A stretch of DNA of 64,000 bases. It comes from Roridomyces roridus. Its lineage: Eukaryota; Basidiomycota; Agaricomycetes; Agaricales; Mycenaceae. The DNA lies in assembly GCA_029378245.1 (NCBI GenBank), contig JARKIF010000008.1, positions 2,356,001-2,420,000 on the forward strand. The letters run 5' to 3'. The translations under genes and the position numbers were made by a program. The notes under the pieces were generated by a model, which had not been told where the DNA came from, ran no database searches, and saw only the letters and a list, made by a program, of their open reading frames with translations. Numbering within the stretch: the stretch's first letter is position 1; the number at the start of each line of letters is the position of its first letter. Below are positions 32,400 to 43,529 of the stretch, in pieces.

Positions 32400-34530
32400 A
32401 TGGCCTTCTACCTAGTTCTTTGTTCATTGCTTGCCGGGGTGGCATTCCTCTTTGTCAAGAAAGTCGGCTCAAGAGAGACCGATCTCCCTCCCGGACCACC
32501 CACACTGCCATTTATCGGTAACCTCCATGTATTTCCCAGAGAAGCTCCTCATCACCAGTTCGTCGTCGTCCAGCATGTGTAAAATCTCCTAATACCCCAG
32601 TAGATTCACTGAATGGGCAAAACAATACGGTGGTATCTATTCCGCAAGTCCGATCAACAGCCTTGCCTACTTTCTGTATTGACAAGCCAACAGCTCAAAA
32701 TCGGACCCGGCACCGCCATTGTCCTCAGCGACCCTAACATCGTGAAAGTGCTGCTAGAGAAACGGAGCGCGACAACATCGGATAGGCCGTCAATTTACAT
32801 CGTCAAACTGGTGACGAGGGGACTGCATATGGGGCTGAACCGCTACGGTGTGTCACCTGTGCATTTTCGCTCATTGACGACGCTGTGGATGCTCAGATTT
32901 ATTCAGGGGAGACCTGGAAGGCTATGCGGAGGGCGGCCCACGCGATTTTAACGCCCCAGGCGGCGACACGCCAGTTACCCATCCAACAGGCCGAGGCAGT
33001 CCAACTGCTGTATGATTTCCTTAACACCCCCGAGGTTCGTTCTTCCAAACACCACGGCGATGCATCTTTTTACCGTTAGCCAGTCTTTCCATCGCCATCT
33101 GGGGAGATACACCAACTCAGCCATCATGTCTGTGCTCTTCGGGAAACGATCGCCGCGGTACGAGACACGGGAAACAAGCGAATTCTTTCGCATGATGCAT
33201 GACTGGGCGGCGCTCCTCGAACCTGGGGCCACGCCTCCCTTCGACTTGATACCTATACTCAAGTTGATTCCACAGCGGTGGTCTGCGTGGAAACGAGCCG
33301 CGTCCAGGATTCGAGTGATGCAGCGCGCCCTGTATTTTGGATATTTGGAGGATACGGAGAAGAGGGTTGAGAATGGGGAGGAGAATGGGAGTTATATGGA
33401 GGAGGTGCTTGCGAGGCGGGAGGAGTTTGGGTTGGATCGGGAGATGACCGCGTGCGTTATGTCTTCTGCTTTCATAACGACTGCTGACGCTTGGCAGATA
33501 CGTTGGCGGGGTACTCGTCGAGGGTGCCTCGGAGACAACCTGGTCATACCTCAACTCCTTCATTCTGACACTGGTCGCGTTTCCTGAAGCGCAGAAAAAA
33601 GCTCATGAGGAGATAGATCGGGTTGTGGGTCAAGATCGTCTGGCCACGTTGGCGGATTTTGAGCAGCTACCTTACATTCGGGCACTGCTGTTTGAGGTAC
33701 ACCGCTTCCGACCAGTCGCTCCGCTCCTCGTTCCTCACGTAACTACAATCAATCAACGGGTTAGTGCTTGTTCACAATATCGACTCGCTTCAATCTCATC
33801 GAGATTTTAGATTGAGAACTATATCATTCCGAAGGGCAGTACGATCTTCGTGAACGCATGGGGAATACTACACGATCCAGGTATATTGATTACATTTGCT
33901 GTTTCTCTGGATCACATTGGACCTGAACGTTACTGCTTCCAGAGTTATTTGACGACCCGGAGAGTTTTCAACCCGAGCGATATCTGATCACGGAGAACGG
34001 AACAAAGCCTGGTATCGACGCTAGCAGTTTGAAGACAACACTAACCTTCGGCGTTGGCCGCGTGAGTCCCACCCTAGTTATATTTCTTTCAGTGATTACA
34101 CAACGCACCTAGCGAAGTTGTCCTGGCATTCATCTGGCGCAAACCTCCATGGTGCGGTCCAACTCACCTTTTCCTTGTCATTCATCATTCAAAATTGGCC
34201 AGAGTATCGTCGCGATGAATCTCCTTTGGGCATTCGACTTCAAGCCAGCTTTGGATGCACAAGGTAACGAGATCGCGGTTGATTTGTTTGCGTACTCCAA
34301 GGTGAGTGAAATACAAGTTCTTTTTGAAGTCGAGTGATACGAACAGCGTCATTGACATACAGGGCGTCACAATGGCTCCGCTTCCTTTTGAATGCAGGAT
34401 CACACCGAGGACGGGGGATAAGGCTGAGATCATCCGGCGCGAGTTCCTCGACGCGACAGATGTATTTGAAAAGTTCGAGTTTGGGTTGAGTGCGGATGAT
34501 AAGGCGTTCGTGGAGAGATTTACAAGATGA
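32400..34530 (+). CDS. Cytochrome P450 monooxygenase
   Basis: About eleven exons encode a complete microsomal P450. There is an N-terminal anchor (MAFYLVLCSLLAGVAFLFVK), the proline hinge LPPGPPTLPFIGN, I-helix GASETTW, K-helix ExxR as EVHR, the PERY motif ESFQPERYL, and the heme loop FGVGR-intron-RSCPG matching FxxGxRxCxG with the axial cysteine. Introns include one of the GC-AG type (32644-32693, GCAAGT...CAG). The start ATG and stop TGA 34530 are clear and no break is seen. The general look is that of Agaricomycete P450s often labelled O-methylsterigmatocystin oxidoreductase-like; the substrate cannot be read. It would oxidise a lipophilic substrate at the ER with a P450 reductase. The segmental duplication begins only about 40 bp downstream. 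Confidence 0.9.
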
Positions 34531-35126
34531 AGCAAATGGTAGTGTAGCAGAAGTGGGTGGGCATGTGTTACGAGAGTGCCAAAAGGTCGACTGGAAAGCG
34601 GGACACAAAAAAGAGTGCGGTAAATGGTTCAAACTGGAGGATTTGACGCCTTCGACGGCCGAACAGCATTCCTCTCAAATCGGCCCTCCGCTCAATGGCT
34701 TCACGCGCTCCGGAGCACTCATCTGTCAAGTTGCAAAACTCAATAAGCTATTGACCGAGTACGACGAGTGTGTATACGTCTCCTTCCCGCACCCGCCGAT
34801 TCGCGCAGCCTTTCGCGCTTGTAGAGATAAAGCATTGACTACAGGCGATCGTCGAGCCGTCGCGATGCTCGCACGCTTTCTTACGTGTGTTTGCAGCGAC
34901 CCGCGACCGAAAAAGATTGGTGTCGACCCAGGTGCTGTGTTGGGACAGAGAGTTTGATTTTCCGGAGATCCTGCTCGCGGCGGCCGAGATGGAGATGCTG
35001 ATGCATTTAGATGCAGGAGGGCGTCCGTGCGTGTTCACTTTCTTTTACCATTCGGAGGCTAAGTAATTTTTTTTTCTCCTGGAGACCTCTCATTGTCACG
35101 CAGGCGTATTGGCAGCGGAGTGGAAG

Positions 35127-36443
35127 TAGTGATGGGTCGGTTCGGTTTGGTTCGCGTTCGGGACACTTTTCGTCGAACGCCGAACGTGAACGTAGCGTTC
35201 GGTTCAGGAAAATCTCGAACGTCGAACCTGAACGCGCGTTCACGTTCAGTTCGGCGTTCGAACGCGTTCGAACCTGGAGCATCGACACGTGATGATTCAT
35301 GTGAGAATCTGCACAAAAGTTGGAAGAAAGTACGCAGGGAAGTACGCACCATCTCCAGTTATATACCGAGTTGACCTTTGGGACTGTACGGCCCCGACAG
35401 TACTAGTTTCGGGTGGTTGATGCGCCATCAGGAGTGATCAAGCGGCGGGGAGTTGCGATGTTTGAACGGAACGACAGCGGAACTACAGTTCTGGGTCAAG
35501 ATTCCAACTCTCCTAGTACTAGTTCACTTTTGAAACCGCTAAATCCCCCACCAGGTAGGTTGAGATCCCGAAAAATTGGGGTTCGGGTTCAATTTCGCGT
35601 TCACGTTCGAACGCATGTACTCCCACCCGAACGCTGAACCGAACTTGACGTTCAGGTTCAGCAAAATGGGGAATAGTGATGTTCAGGGCCCGGCTTGGCC
35701 TGGATACCCGGGCATGGGCCCGGCTTGGAGCGGCTCGGGCTCCATATTTCCCGAGCCCAAGCCCAAGCCCTCCCAGGCCGAGCCCAAGCCGAAGCCCTGG
35801 GCTTGAGCCCGGGCATATTAGTCAGGCGGGATCAAGGTGCATACTCCTCACCCCGTTTGAAGATCACCGGCTCGGGGAACAAGAGCTTACTACAAAATAT
35901 TTCAAGCATTGCAACGTGTGGCCTGCACTCGTGGATTTTGGTGTCGGGGTATCAAGCCATGCAGTTCCAGTTGCATGAGCCAGTAACAAGCCAGACTCCG
36001 CCGGGAAGCGCCTCAATGAACGACCATGAATGTGCGTGTGCGTGGTCGATGTCGAGAGTGGCATGACGTGGAAGCCGAAGGGGCGACTGATCACCGTCGA
36101 TGCGGCCAAGAACTACCGTGTTTCATCGATGCCCCGAAGAACGGGTGACGCGTGGAGGAGGGCCGTAAGTCAAAAGGTATCACATGTCAAGCCTGGGCTT
36201 GGTGGGCTCAGCCGGGCCTGACATTTCTCAAGCCTGAGCCCTGAGCCCGGCAAGGCCCAGCAGTGAGCTGGGCCCGGCTTGCCGATACCCGGGCTCGGCA
36301 AGGCCCGGCTTCCGGGCTCAGGCCGAGCCCTGAACATCACTAATGGGGAACGTGAACGCCGAACGCGCGTTCGGTTCGGTTCGGTTCGGTTCGGTTCGGT
36401 TCTGGTTCGAACCGATTCCTTGAACCGGACCCACCCACCACTA
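35127..36443. mobile_element. hAT-type element (outer), TSD AGTGGAAG
   Basis: It starts TAGTGATGGGTCGGTTCGG and ends with the imperfect inverse CCGGACCCACCCACCACTA. The octamer AGTGGAAG lies at 35119-35126 and 36444-36451. Subterminal GGTTCGGTTC and GAACGC-type repeats are dense at both ends. No transposase is present. Confidence 0.9.
35674..36342. mobile_element. hAT-type element (inner), TSD ATGGGGAA
   Basis: The perfect-looking ends TAGTGATGTTCAGGGC and GCCCTGAACATCACTA (inverse) are flanked by ATGGGGAA at 35666-35673 and 36343-36350. The 669-bp interior has GGCCCGGCTT/AAGCC repeats toward the ends. It is a different subfamily from its host element. Confidence 0.92.
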
Positions 36444-36777
36444 AGTGGAAGGCAATACCGTCCACATGGATGGACGTGGGGATTGTTCCCCGCTAGTCTC
36501 GAGTTTAGGTCCTCCTGGGAACGTGTGTAGTACGATACGATGTTGAGATCTGTGTTTTTGTTTTCTTGGACAAATCTGTGACAAAGTTCAGCCGATTAAA
36601 TAAACGATTGAAGTACATGCTAAGTCGCAGCGCTCCTGCAGTAACTACCTGCTCTTCTGGAGTCCGGACTCCGGTCATGTGACTGTCGGTACGGATGATC
36701 TGATCAACAGCCAGCTCCGTCTTTTTCCAAGCCACTTCCTTCCTGCCACACTGCCGGTGCCCTTTTCGCTGACCAAC

Positions 36778-38526
36778 ATGAACCCGGACACCCTCGGAGT
36801 TCCGCCTGACATCCAACTAGCCTCCTCCGATCCACTAGCGTGGGAGGAAAGGTGGCAGCAAGTCTTCCCTGTTGTCAATGGCCAGCGCACTTTTGCGCTC
36901 CCCCCCGCAGCATGGACCGTTCGGACCTTGGCCACGTCTACAAATATGCAAGGCCCCAAACACAGAGACGACGTGATTCGTTGCACCCGTTCCCTGCGAA
37001 AGACCTTGTGCGATATCCAGGCGAAGCTTACCTCCATTGCTGTACCCTTCTTTCTCGGGAACGATCTGCAGGACAGATGGATGTCGGCAGCCCCCAGCAG
37101 ACGTGGTGAGATCATTCTCGCTGGCTTGATTGCTGCTTGCACAACGGTGCCTTCCCTCCATGATGCTCGATGGTTTTGCGACAAAGAGATGAGGGTCGAA
37201 TCACACCGACAGAATGGCCGCTTATTCCTCGATCTCTTGGAGGAAATGATGGTACAAAACCCGACAGCTGCCTCCCCGGACACGCCCACTTATGTCGCGC
37301 ATCCGGTGTGGGACGCAATCGCGGCTGATCAGCAAGCATCTAACGCTACCATATGTGAAAAGATTGCACTTGCAGACATCCTCTCTGAGCGGAATCTGTT
37401 GATCGGTCAGGACTCAGCTTCGAGAGTCAACCCTCGGGAATACTGAACTTGGAGCAGGATTTGTGATCCACTTCGCGCTTTGCTCGATTCTCGGTTTGCC
37501 CACTCCTGAGCTGATTCAAACGAAAATCGGTTCCAAACCTGGAAAGTCAGCTCAATATCACCTCATGCATCCGATTCAAGCCGAATTGCGAACGGTTTGC
37601 GGAGAAGCAACGGCCCAGGAGTTCGGGGAAATTGCCCGTCAGCTTGGGAAGGGAGTGGACGCTCAAAGGAGAGAGGTATACGCCACGGGAAAACGGTCCT
37701 GCCAGACGTGTCTCAAGCCGAACGATACGACGAAAAAGTACCCGCGCTGCAAACGATGCTGGGATACGATGAAGAGGGAGGTTTTATACTGCTCCTCGTG
37801 CGTGCCGTGCATTTTCTCTTGTCAATTTCAATTACCGACTGTAAACCCCTCAGTGAATGTCAGAAGGTGGATTGGAAAGCTGGACACAAGAACGAGTGCG
37901 GTAAATGGCTCCAGCTCGAGGATTTGACACCTTCCGCTCCCGAGCAACACTCTCCGGAGCCCAAGATCGGTCCTCCAGTCTCCGGATTCAAGCGCTCCGG
38001 CGCACTTATTTTCCAGGTGTCACACCTGAACCAGCTCTCCCCGGACTACGACTACATCATCCTCCTGGAATATGACCGTGTATACGTATCCTTCTCACAC
38101 CCGCCGATTCGTGCCGCCTTTTGCGCCTGCAGGAACAAGGCGATGACGACGGGTGATCGCCGCGCCGTCGGGATGCTCGCGCACTTTCTCCTCTTCATGT
38201 ACTACCACCACCCGCGGCTGCAACAGATCGGTGTCGTCCCAGGTGCCATGCTGGGACAGATGTTGACGGAGTTCGAGTTTCCGGATATTCTGCGTGCAGC
38301 AAATGAAATGGAGCAGCGGATGTATTTGGACGAAGGACAGCGTCCGTGCGTGATCATTTCCCTTTCATCCGTGTATCATTCATGATCAATAATCCTTCCC
38401 TCTTCTAGACCTCTCATTCTCGACGGAGGGGTCTCGGTGGCAGAGTGGAATGCAATTCCATCAACATGGTTGGACGTTGGGGTTGTTCCCCTCTTCGAGT
38501 TAGGTTCAGTTTACGCCAACCTTTAG
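36778..38526 (+). CDS. MYND-I family protein, copy H (intact)
   Basis: ATG 36778 (MNPDTLGVPPDIQLASSDPL) starts the N-terminal domain to ERNLLIG. Intron 1 ends GAGCAG at 37461. Exon 2 reads GFVIHFALCSILGLPTPELI to the first zinc half, CQTCLKPNDTTKKYPRCKRC and YCSS. Intron 2 is GTGCGT...CCCTCAG, and exon 3 starts ECQKVDWKAGHKNECGKWL. The C-terminal domain has VSFSHPPIRAAFCACRNKAM and EFEFPDILRAANEMEQRMYL. Exon 4 is PLILDGGVSVAEWNAIPSTW; the usual stop is lost, so it extends to PLFELGSVYANL and TAG 38526. All zinc ligands are present. It is the intact counterpart of pseudogene F and the best reference for the family. Confidence 0.8.
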
Positions 38527-38719
38527 AACCATAGGTGCAATCGTTGGCTGTCTGTAATATTCTTCTTGTTTTCTTGAACTTTGTGCAATGACTTTCGTAC
38601 AAATCCTCCTGAAACGGCAGGATCAAGGAAGTTGAACCAAAGTTGAACCGCACATGTTCAAGTTTTTGATCGTTTATCCCGAGTCCCCGTCAACTCCCTT
38701 TGCCCTTGACTTCAAACCG

Positions 38720-39301
38720 TATGGTAGAAGACGGATCGATTCAAAAATCTGAAAAGATATCCTTGGCTACGGCAAATTTCTCAGACCCCACCGCGAACAT
38801 CAATCCTCCTCAAACGGTTGGACGTGGAGAATCGCATGGGGAACTGCCTCCCGATATACGTCGAACGAGAGGCGTGCTTTGACTCGGAGAAACTCCATTG
38901 TGCGATATCCCTGCGGACGCCGTCGATAAACCGCCCCAATAGCATGGCTGATTCAGAGTTGGCGTTTGCCCGGGGCGTCTGGCCATCCGAGAGACGCTCC
39001 CAGGAACAGCAGGCGCAAGACTCAACGAACAACATCTTTACAGTAAACCTGAGTCCAATATTCGGGTCTGCAGCCGCCAGGAACCTCGCGGGGCAGACAC
39101 TTTCGGAAGCTGCCAGCAGAAACTGATTCAAAATCATGCGAGGACGGATGAAAATCGTCTTTTTTCGTTTGACAGTGACGAGCTATTGAGCCGGATTTGA
39201 AAATAAATATTGTAATGTAAGATACTGTGGAAGAGATGTCAACTTCAATCGAGACAGTCGACCATGAATCTTACTTGCCTACTCGAGCCCAGAATTCATC
39301 G
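38720..39301. other. Spacer with one unassigned minus frame
   Basis: A minus-strand frame at 39137-38781 (ILNQFLLAASESVCPARFLA, then SESAMLLGRFIDGVRRDIAQ) has some coding character but no start context or family I can name. The rest shows nothing. Confidence 0.35.
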
Positions 39302-40294
39302 TTACAACTCTGGCAACGACTCGACCCATAGTTCGGCGCCAGGGAATGCGCTCTCAAACACACTTCTGTCGGTGCGTGCATGGTGGATTGCAATACGCTG
39401 CGGATATCCCTGGTGACGCACTGCGAGGATAGCCGCGACAGGGTCTGCACCGAGGAAGACTTCGGAAACAGCGAGCGTTTCCAATGCGGGGAACGCGAGC
39501 ATCGAAAAGAATAGCTGCATACTATCTTCGTCGTAATCATCCGAGTTCTTCAAGAGAAGACGCAGGGAGCGCACAGGAATCGGCGTGATCGTGGAGATTG
39601 GTGGCAGATTGCTGCTGACTGGATTACAAATGTCGATATTGCAAATTTCGAGGATGGTCGTGTGCGGCAGAATCTCGACAGCTTCGTACGGAAAGAGAGT
39701 CGCGGTGAGGGAGGTGATTTGGGACCATGGAAGGGTGATACAAAAGGGATTGAAAAAGTTCGAAAGGACGACGTCCTTGAGCCTTGGCGCGTCAACGAAC
39801 AGTTTCCGCTGTAAATCCCCGGGAATGTGGGCCTTGGCTGGAGGGTAATGGGTCGGGCCCACGGTCAAGCCACGCAAAAGTGGCATGGAGGTTGTGAAAA
39901 CCTCGAGATCCTCGAGAGGGAAACGAATGTCCATGTCTCGAACCCGCAAAGCATGCGCCAAAACTGCCTCGACAAAAGCGGTGGTGGAGGGCATGCACTG
40001 GGTGTGATACGGGCGCACAAGCGCGATGGACAAGGGACAATGACCGGATCGCTGCAGCCAAGAATCCAGCAGACCGAGCTGGCGGGCATGTAGCTTCTTG
40101 TCCTCGGAATCGATATCCAATTCCATGGTGCTCCACAGCGCGGGGGTGCCCAGGGCGATATCACGCCATCGGCGGCATATGCGAAGCAAGAATGAAGGGG
40201 ACAATGGTCCGACGAGCGACGGGCGCTGTGGAAAAGGTGGAAGGAATTGCGTGAAGATTTCCGACGTGACTTTTCCCGGCCGTCGACGGGCCAT
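39302..40294 (-). CDS. F-box/LRR-like protein, N-terminus uncertain
   Basis: A 330-residue open frame holds the second half of an F-box (VTSEIFTQFLPPFP, then FLLRICRRWRDIALGTPALW), followed by a long leucine-rich region (LEVFTTSMPLLRGLTVGP, ITPIPVRSLRLLLKN) and the stop at 39302. The first F-box residues read RRRPGK where LPPE/LPNE is expected, and no coiled-coil leader precedes it, so the 5' exon is missing or divergent. It would act as an SCF adaptor if expressed. It is in tandem with the degenerate copy upstream. Confidence 0.6.
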   Translation of the reverse strand: MARRRPGKVTSEIFTQFLPPFPQRPSLVGPLSPSFLLRICRRWRDIALGTPALWSTMELDIDSEDKKLHARQLGLLDSWLQRSGHCPLSIALVRPYHTQCMPSTTAFVEAVLAHALRVRDMDIRFPLEDLEVFTTSMPLLRGLTVGPTHYPPAKAHIPGDLQRKLFVDAPRLKDVVLSNFFNPFCITLPWSQITSLTATLFPYEAVEILPHTTILEICNIDICNPVSSNLPPISTITPIPVRSLRLLLKNSDDYDEDSMQLFFSMLAFPALETLAVSEVFLGADPVAAILAVRHQGYPQRIAIHHARTDRSVFESAFPGAELWVESLPEL

Positions 40295-40499
40295 GACGGG
40301 TGGTGACAGGTCCTCGGCTAACTAACCATGCCGAGCTGCCATCATCACTTGATGCTCCAGGGGTAGCGCACATGGGTCATCGGCAATCTTCCCGATGGCC
40401 CACTACTGCGGTTCTGGCTGGTTTTGGAGGCTTCCCGAGTATCAATAGGTATCGATCCGTAATTTTGACTTGCCGGCATCACGTTGACATCAATATGAT

Positions 40500-40692
40500 G
40501 GTCGATTTAGCTGGAGGCACGGGCTGTCACCGCTCCGACCCGTCATGACGGCCGTGACGGGTCTGACGGGTACCACCCGGCCGTTTTGAGGCCTCGCAAC
40601 ATGGTCTGACGGCCGGGTGGGGCCCGTCCGACCTCCCATGACGGCCGTCAGAGCGACGGCCGTCGCCGTCAACGGCCGGGTCGGAGCCCTAT
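40500..40692. repeat. GACGG-rich segment, possible hAT fragment
   Basis: It is dense in GACGGCCGTC-type repeats like the outer element at 28146-29566. The right edge resembles a hAT end (inverse TAGGGCTCCGACC). No matching left end or 8-bp duplication was found, so it is only a candidate. Confidence 0.35.
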
Positions 40693-41251
40693 CTCCGACT
40701 CTCCATGCAACACAATCTTCTCCCCTCGAACATAACTCCCAGCATGCGGAAGATCTCCTCTGGCAACGACATCCAAAGTAGATCTCTTCCCGAGATGCGC
40801 GGATATCCCTGAGGACGCAGTCGGGAAAGCGCGGCGACAGGATCCGCTCCCAGAAATAAAACGACGAGCGAGTCCAACACTGGGAGAATGAGCGAGTTAA
40901 CCAGCGCCACCAAGATCTGATCGGTGCGGGCCCTCCCGAGACTGGGATTTCACGCTCATCCCAAAATCGGAGGGCAAGGGGGCAGTTTCGAGAGTGTTTC
41001 AGCCAAAGCTTCAGTCGTTCAAGTCGCTGCCCGTGCACCCATTCCGGTTCTTCATCATGGAGATCCACATCCTTGAGCTCCACAATGCCGGCGCCCCGAG
41101 CGCTACGTATTGGCAGCATATTTGAGGTAAGAAACAAGGCGAGAACCGGCCGGCGGTGGTAGAAATGAATTCGAGGTGTGATGGGAGGAAATGCATGAAG
41201 ATTTCCGAAGAGATTTCGGCGGGTAGTGTCAGGATTGGGTACCATCGGCAT
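40693..41251 (-). pseudogene. Degenerate F-box copy
   Basis: An acceptor near 41215 leads to LPAEISSEIFMHFLP, an F-box start. The family pattern then survives only in pieces across different frames (ALGAPALWSS, GQRLERLKLWLKHSRNCPLA, LGADPVAALSRLRPQGYP). Several indels are needed to join them. It is a paralogue of the 39302-40294 gene. Confidence 0.65.
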
Positions 41252-41520
41252 CGTCTTACCTGGTCGCCTCTGAATTCAGCGTCAGTAACCGTTAAAGCTG
41301 ATGTGTCCTCGTCTTTCAGTATTTACAATATCTCTCAAGTATCTCGGTCAGCTGAATATTTTGCACAACTTAACTGAAAGCACAATTCGGAATTCAATTT
41401 GTCCAACTAGTCCAGCTCCTTGTATTCCAATTCCAGTCTCATATTTTTTGGCCAGAAACCCAGAAGTACATGATTTCAGCTTTCACAGACCCCCAGTGCC
41501 TACGGTCTGAGCGTCTGAGC

Positions 41521-43244
41521 TCAAGAGCCGGGGACGGGAACGATTCCAACGTCCATCCATGCCTCGGATGGGATTGTTTCCCACTGCGCCACAGAGACTC
41601 CTGCGTCAACAATGAGAGCTCTATCGAAAGAAATCAGAATAGAAGAATCATAAATGGAATGAGTCCTCACGGTCGTCGCCCTGCATCCAAACACATCCGG
41701 TGCGCCATCTCGGCTACTGCGCACCAAAGCTCCGGGAACTGGAACTCGTCCATGATTTGCCCCATCATAACAGCCCGGTCCACACCAATCCTTTGCGGCC
41801 GCGGGTCAATGGTGCACACAACGAAGAGGAAATGTGCGAGCATCGCGACGGCGCGGCGATCACCCGTTGACAATGCCTTGTCCCTACAGGCGCGAACGGC
41901 GGCGCAAATAGGCGGGTGCGGAAAGGCAAAGTACACGTAAGCGTTGGGTACCCTTATGAGGTATTCGTAGTCGGGGGATAGCTGGTTCAGTGCCGAGACT
42001 TGGAACAGGAGTGCGCCTGAGCGCTTAAAACCGGGGAGTGGAGGGCCGATTCGAGGAGAGTGGTCGGAAGTTGACGGCGTCAATTCCTCGAGTTGTAACA
42101 ATTTGCCGCACTCGTTCTTGTGTCCTGCTTTCCAATCGACCTTTTCGCATTCACTGAGGGATTTACATTTGGGAACTCGAAGTGACAAGAAAAAAATGGA
42201 CGGTACGCACGAGGAGCAGTACAAAACCTCCCTCTCCATCGTATCCCAACATCGTTTGCAGTGCGGGTACTTTGTCGTCGTATCATTGGGTTTTGTGCAA
42301 GTCTCGCATTCTTGCTTCCCCCTCGCATATTCCTCCCTCTGGTGAGCGTACACTCCCTTTGCAACTTGACGCGCGATTTTCTCCATTGCCTTGACCGTGT
42401 CTTCGTTGTAAGCCACGGGCAGTATTTTCTCGAGAAGTCGCGTGTCCTGGGATGTAGGTTTGTCAGGTTTGGATTTTGTTGAATACAGTTCAGGGAGCGC
42501 TATGTCGAGAATCGAGCAAAGTGCGAAATGTACCACGAAGCCTGGGAAGATCAATGTCCAAGAGCGTCGACCAAGTGATGCTCATGAAATTAAATACTCA
42601 CCAATTAGCATATTCCGATCGGCGAGGTGGCTTTTCAGCGCGGTCTTTGCAGGGATTGTAGCGTTGGACGCTTGCTGAGCGACGATGGCATCCCACACCG
42701 GGTTGGAGATATAGGTTGGCATGTTGGGGGAGCCAGCGGTTGGGTTTTGTACCATCATCTCCTCCAAAAGATCGAGGAACAGGCAACCATTTTGTCGGTG
42801 TGATTCGACCCTCAACTCTTTTTCGCAATACCATCGAGCCATGTGCATGGAAGCAGTAGCGGTGCAAGCCTTGACCAGGCCAGCGAGAATAATCTCGCCA
42901 CGCTTCGCAGGGGTCGCAGACATCCATCTCCGCTGCAGGTTGTTCCCGGCAAAGAACGGTGCAGCATAGTGGGTGATCTGCGCCTGTAAGTCGCACAACG
43001 TCTTTCGCATGGATCGGATGTAACCGATCACGGCGTCACGCTTTTTTGGGTCCTGCATGTGCGGCATTACCGCATAGCTTTGAACGCTGTACTCTGCAGC
43101 AGAGACTCCCGCCGAGAGAAGACGCTGGCCGGCCTTGATTACAGCGAAGACCTGCTCCCACCTTTCCTCCCACGCGAGAGGATCGGAAAAGGCCAGTTGA
43201 ATGTCAGGTAGCATCCCAGGTGAGTTCGCAGTTATGTGAGCCAT
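41521..43244 (-). CDS. MYND-I family protein, copy I (intact)
   Basis: ATG 43244 (MAHITANSPGMLPDIQLAFS) opens the N-terminal domain to DRNMLIG at about 42602. The intron GTGAGT...CTTCCCAG leads to GFVVHFALCSILDIALPELY at about 42541. The finger reads CETCTKPNDTTTKYPHCKRC, YCSS, intron, CEKVDWKAGHKNECGK. The C-terminal domain (IGPPLPGFKRSGALLFQVSA, FPHPPICAAVRACRDKAL) continues to LDAGRRP. Exon 4 ends IVPVPGS with TGA at 41521. No break is visible. It shares a nearly identical 257-bp tract with pseudogene C. Confidence 0.78.
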
Positions 43245-43529
43245 CGTATAAGGCGAGTTGCGGGCAGTGGGAAGCAAGTGGGAAGACAAAAGGCGCACAA
43301 GTGACGGCACGCTGATTGATCCGCATCAATGCCGATGAGCGGCCGGATAAAGTTACATAATATTGGTTGTTACATATACGTACATTTGACTTGCATTTGA
43401 CTTCAACCAAACTTCAACATCTCATGCGTCAAAGTCTACCCTCTCGCCGGGTAAGTGTAGTATGCGAGCCTGGCGACGTAGAGCGCGCTGCGCGCGAGCC
43501 GAGGGCCATCGAGACACAAGAGGTGCCAA

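Larger units (their letters stand above)
34574..36496 (+). pseudogene. MYND-I family, copy G, 5'-truncated and transposon-split
   Basis: Sequence begins in mid-finger (ECQKVDWKAGHKKECGKWF), exactly where the segmental duplication starts, so the N-terminal domain and the first zinc half are absent. The C-terminal domain is readable (IGPPLNGFTRSGALICQVAK, VSFPHPPIRAAFRACRDKAL) but a run of about 8 nt is lost after GQ (near 34950), shifting frame. The last exon is split at GTGGAAG by a 1317-bp hAT element and resumes at 36444 to end near TAG 36496. It corresponds to the 3' half of copy E, yet lacks E's 23-nt deletion. Confidence 0.85.
34574..38719. repeat. Segmental duplication, right copy
   Basis: It matches 23588-26400 once the 1317-bp hAT nest and its 8-bp duplication are removed. 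The left border abuts the P450 3' flank; the right border ends at CTTGACTTCAAACCG. Confidence 0.85.

Noticed and set aside
40270..40692. A complete hAT element between the two F-box copies
   Set aside because: One hAT-like end and GACGG repeats are present, but no second terminus or 8-bp duplication was found.
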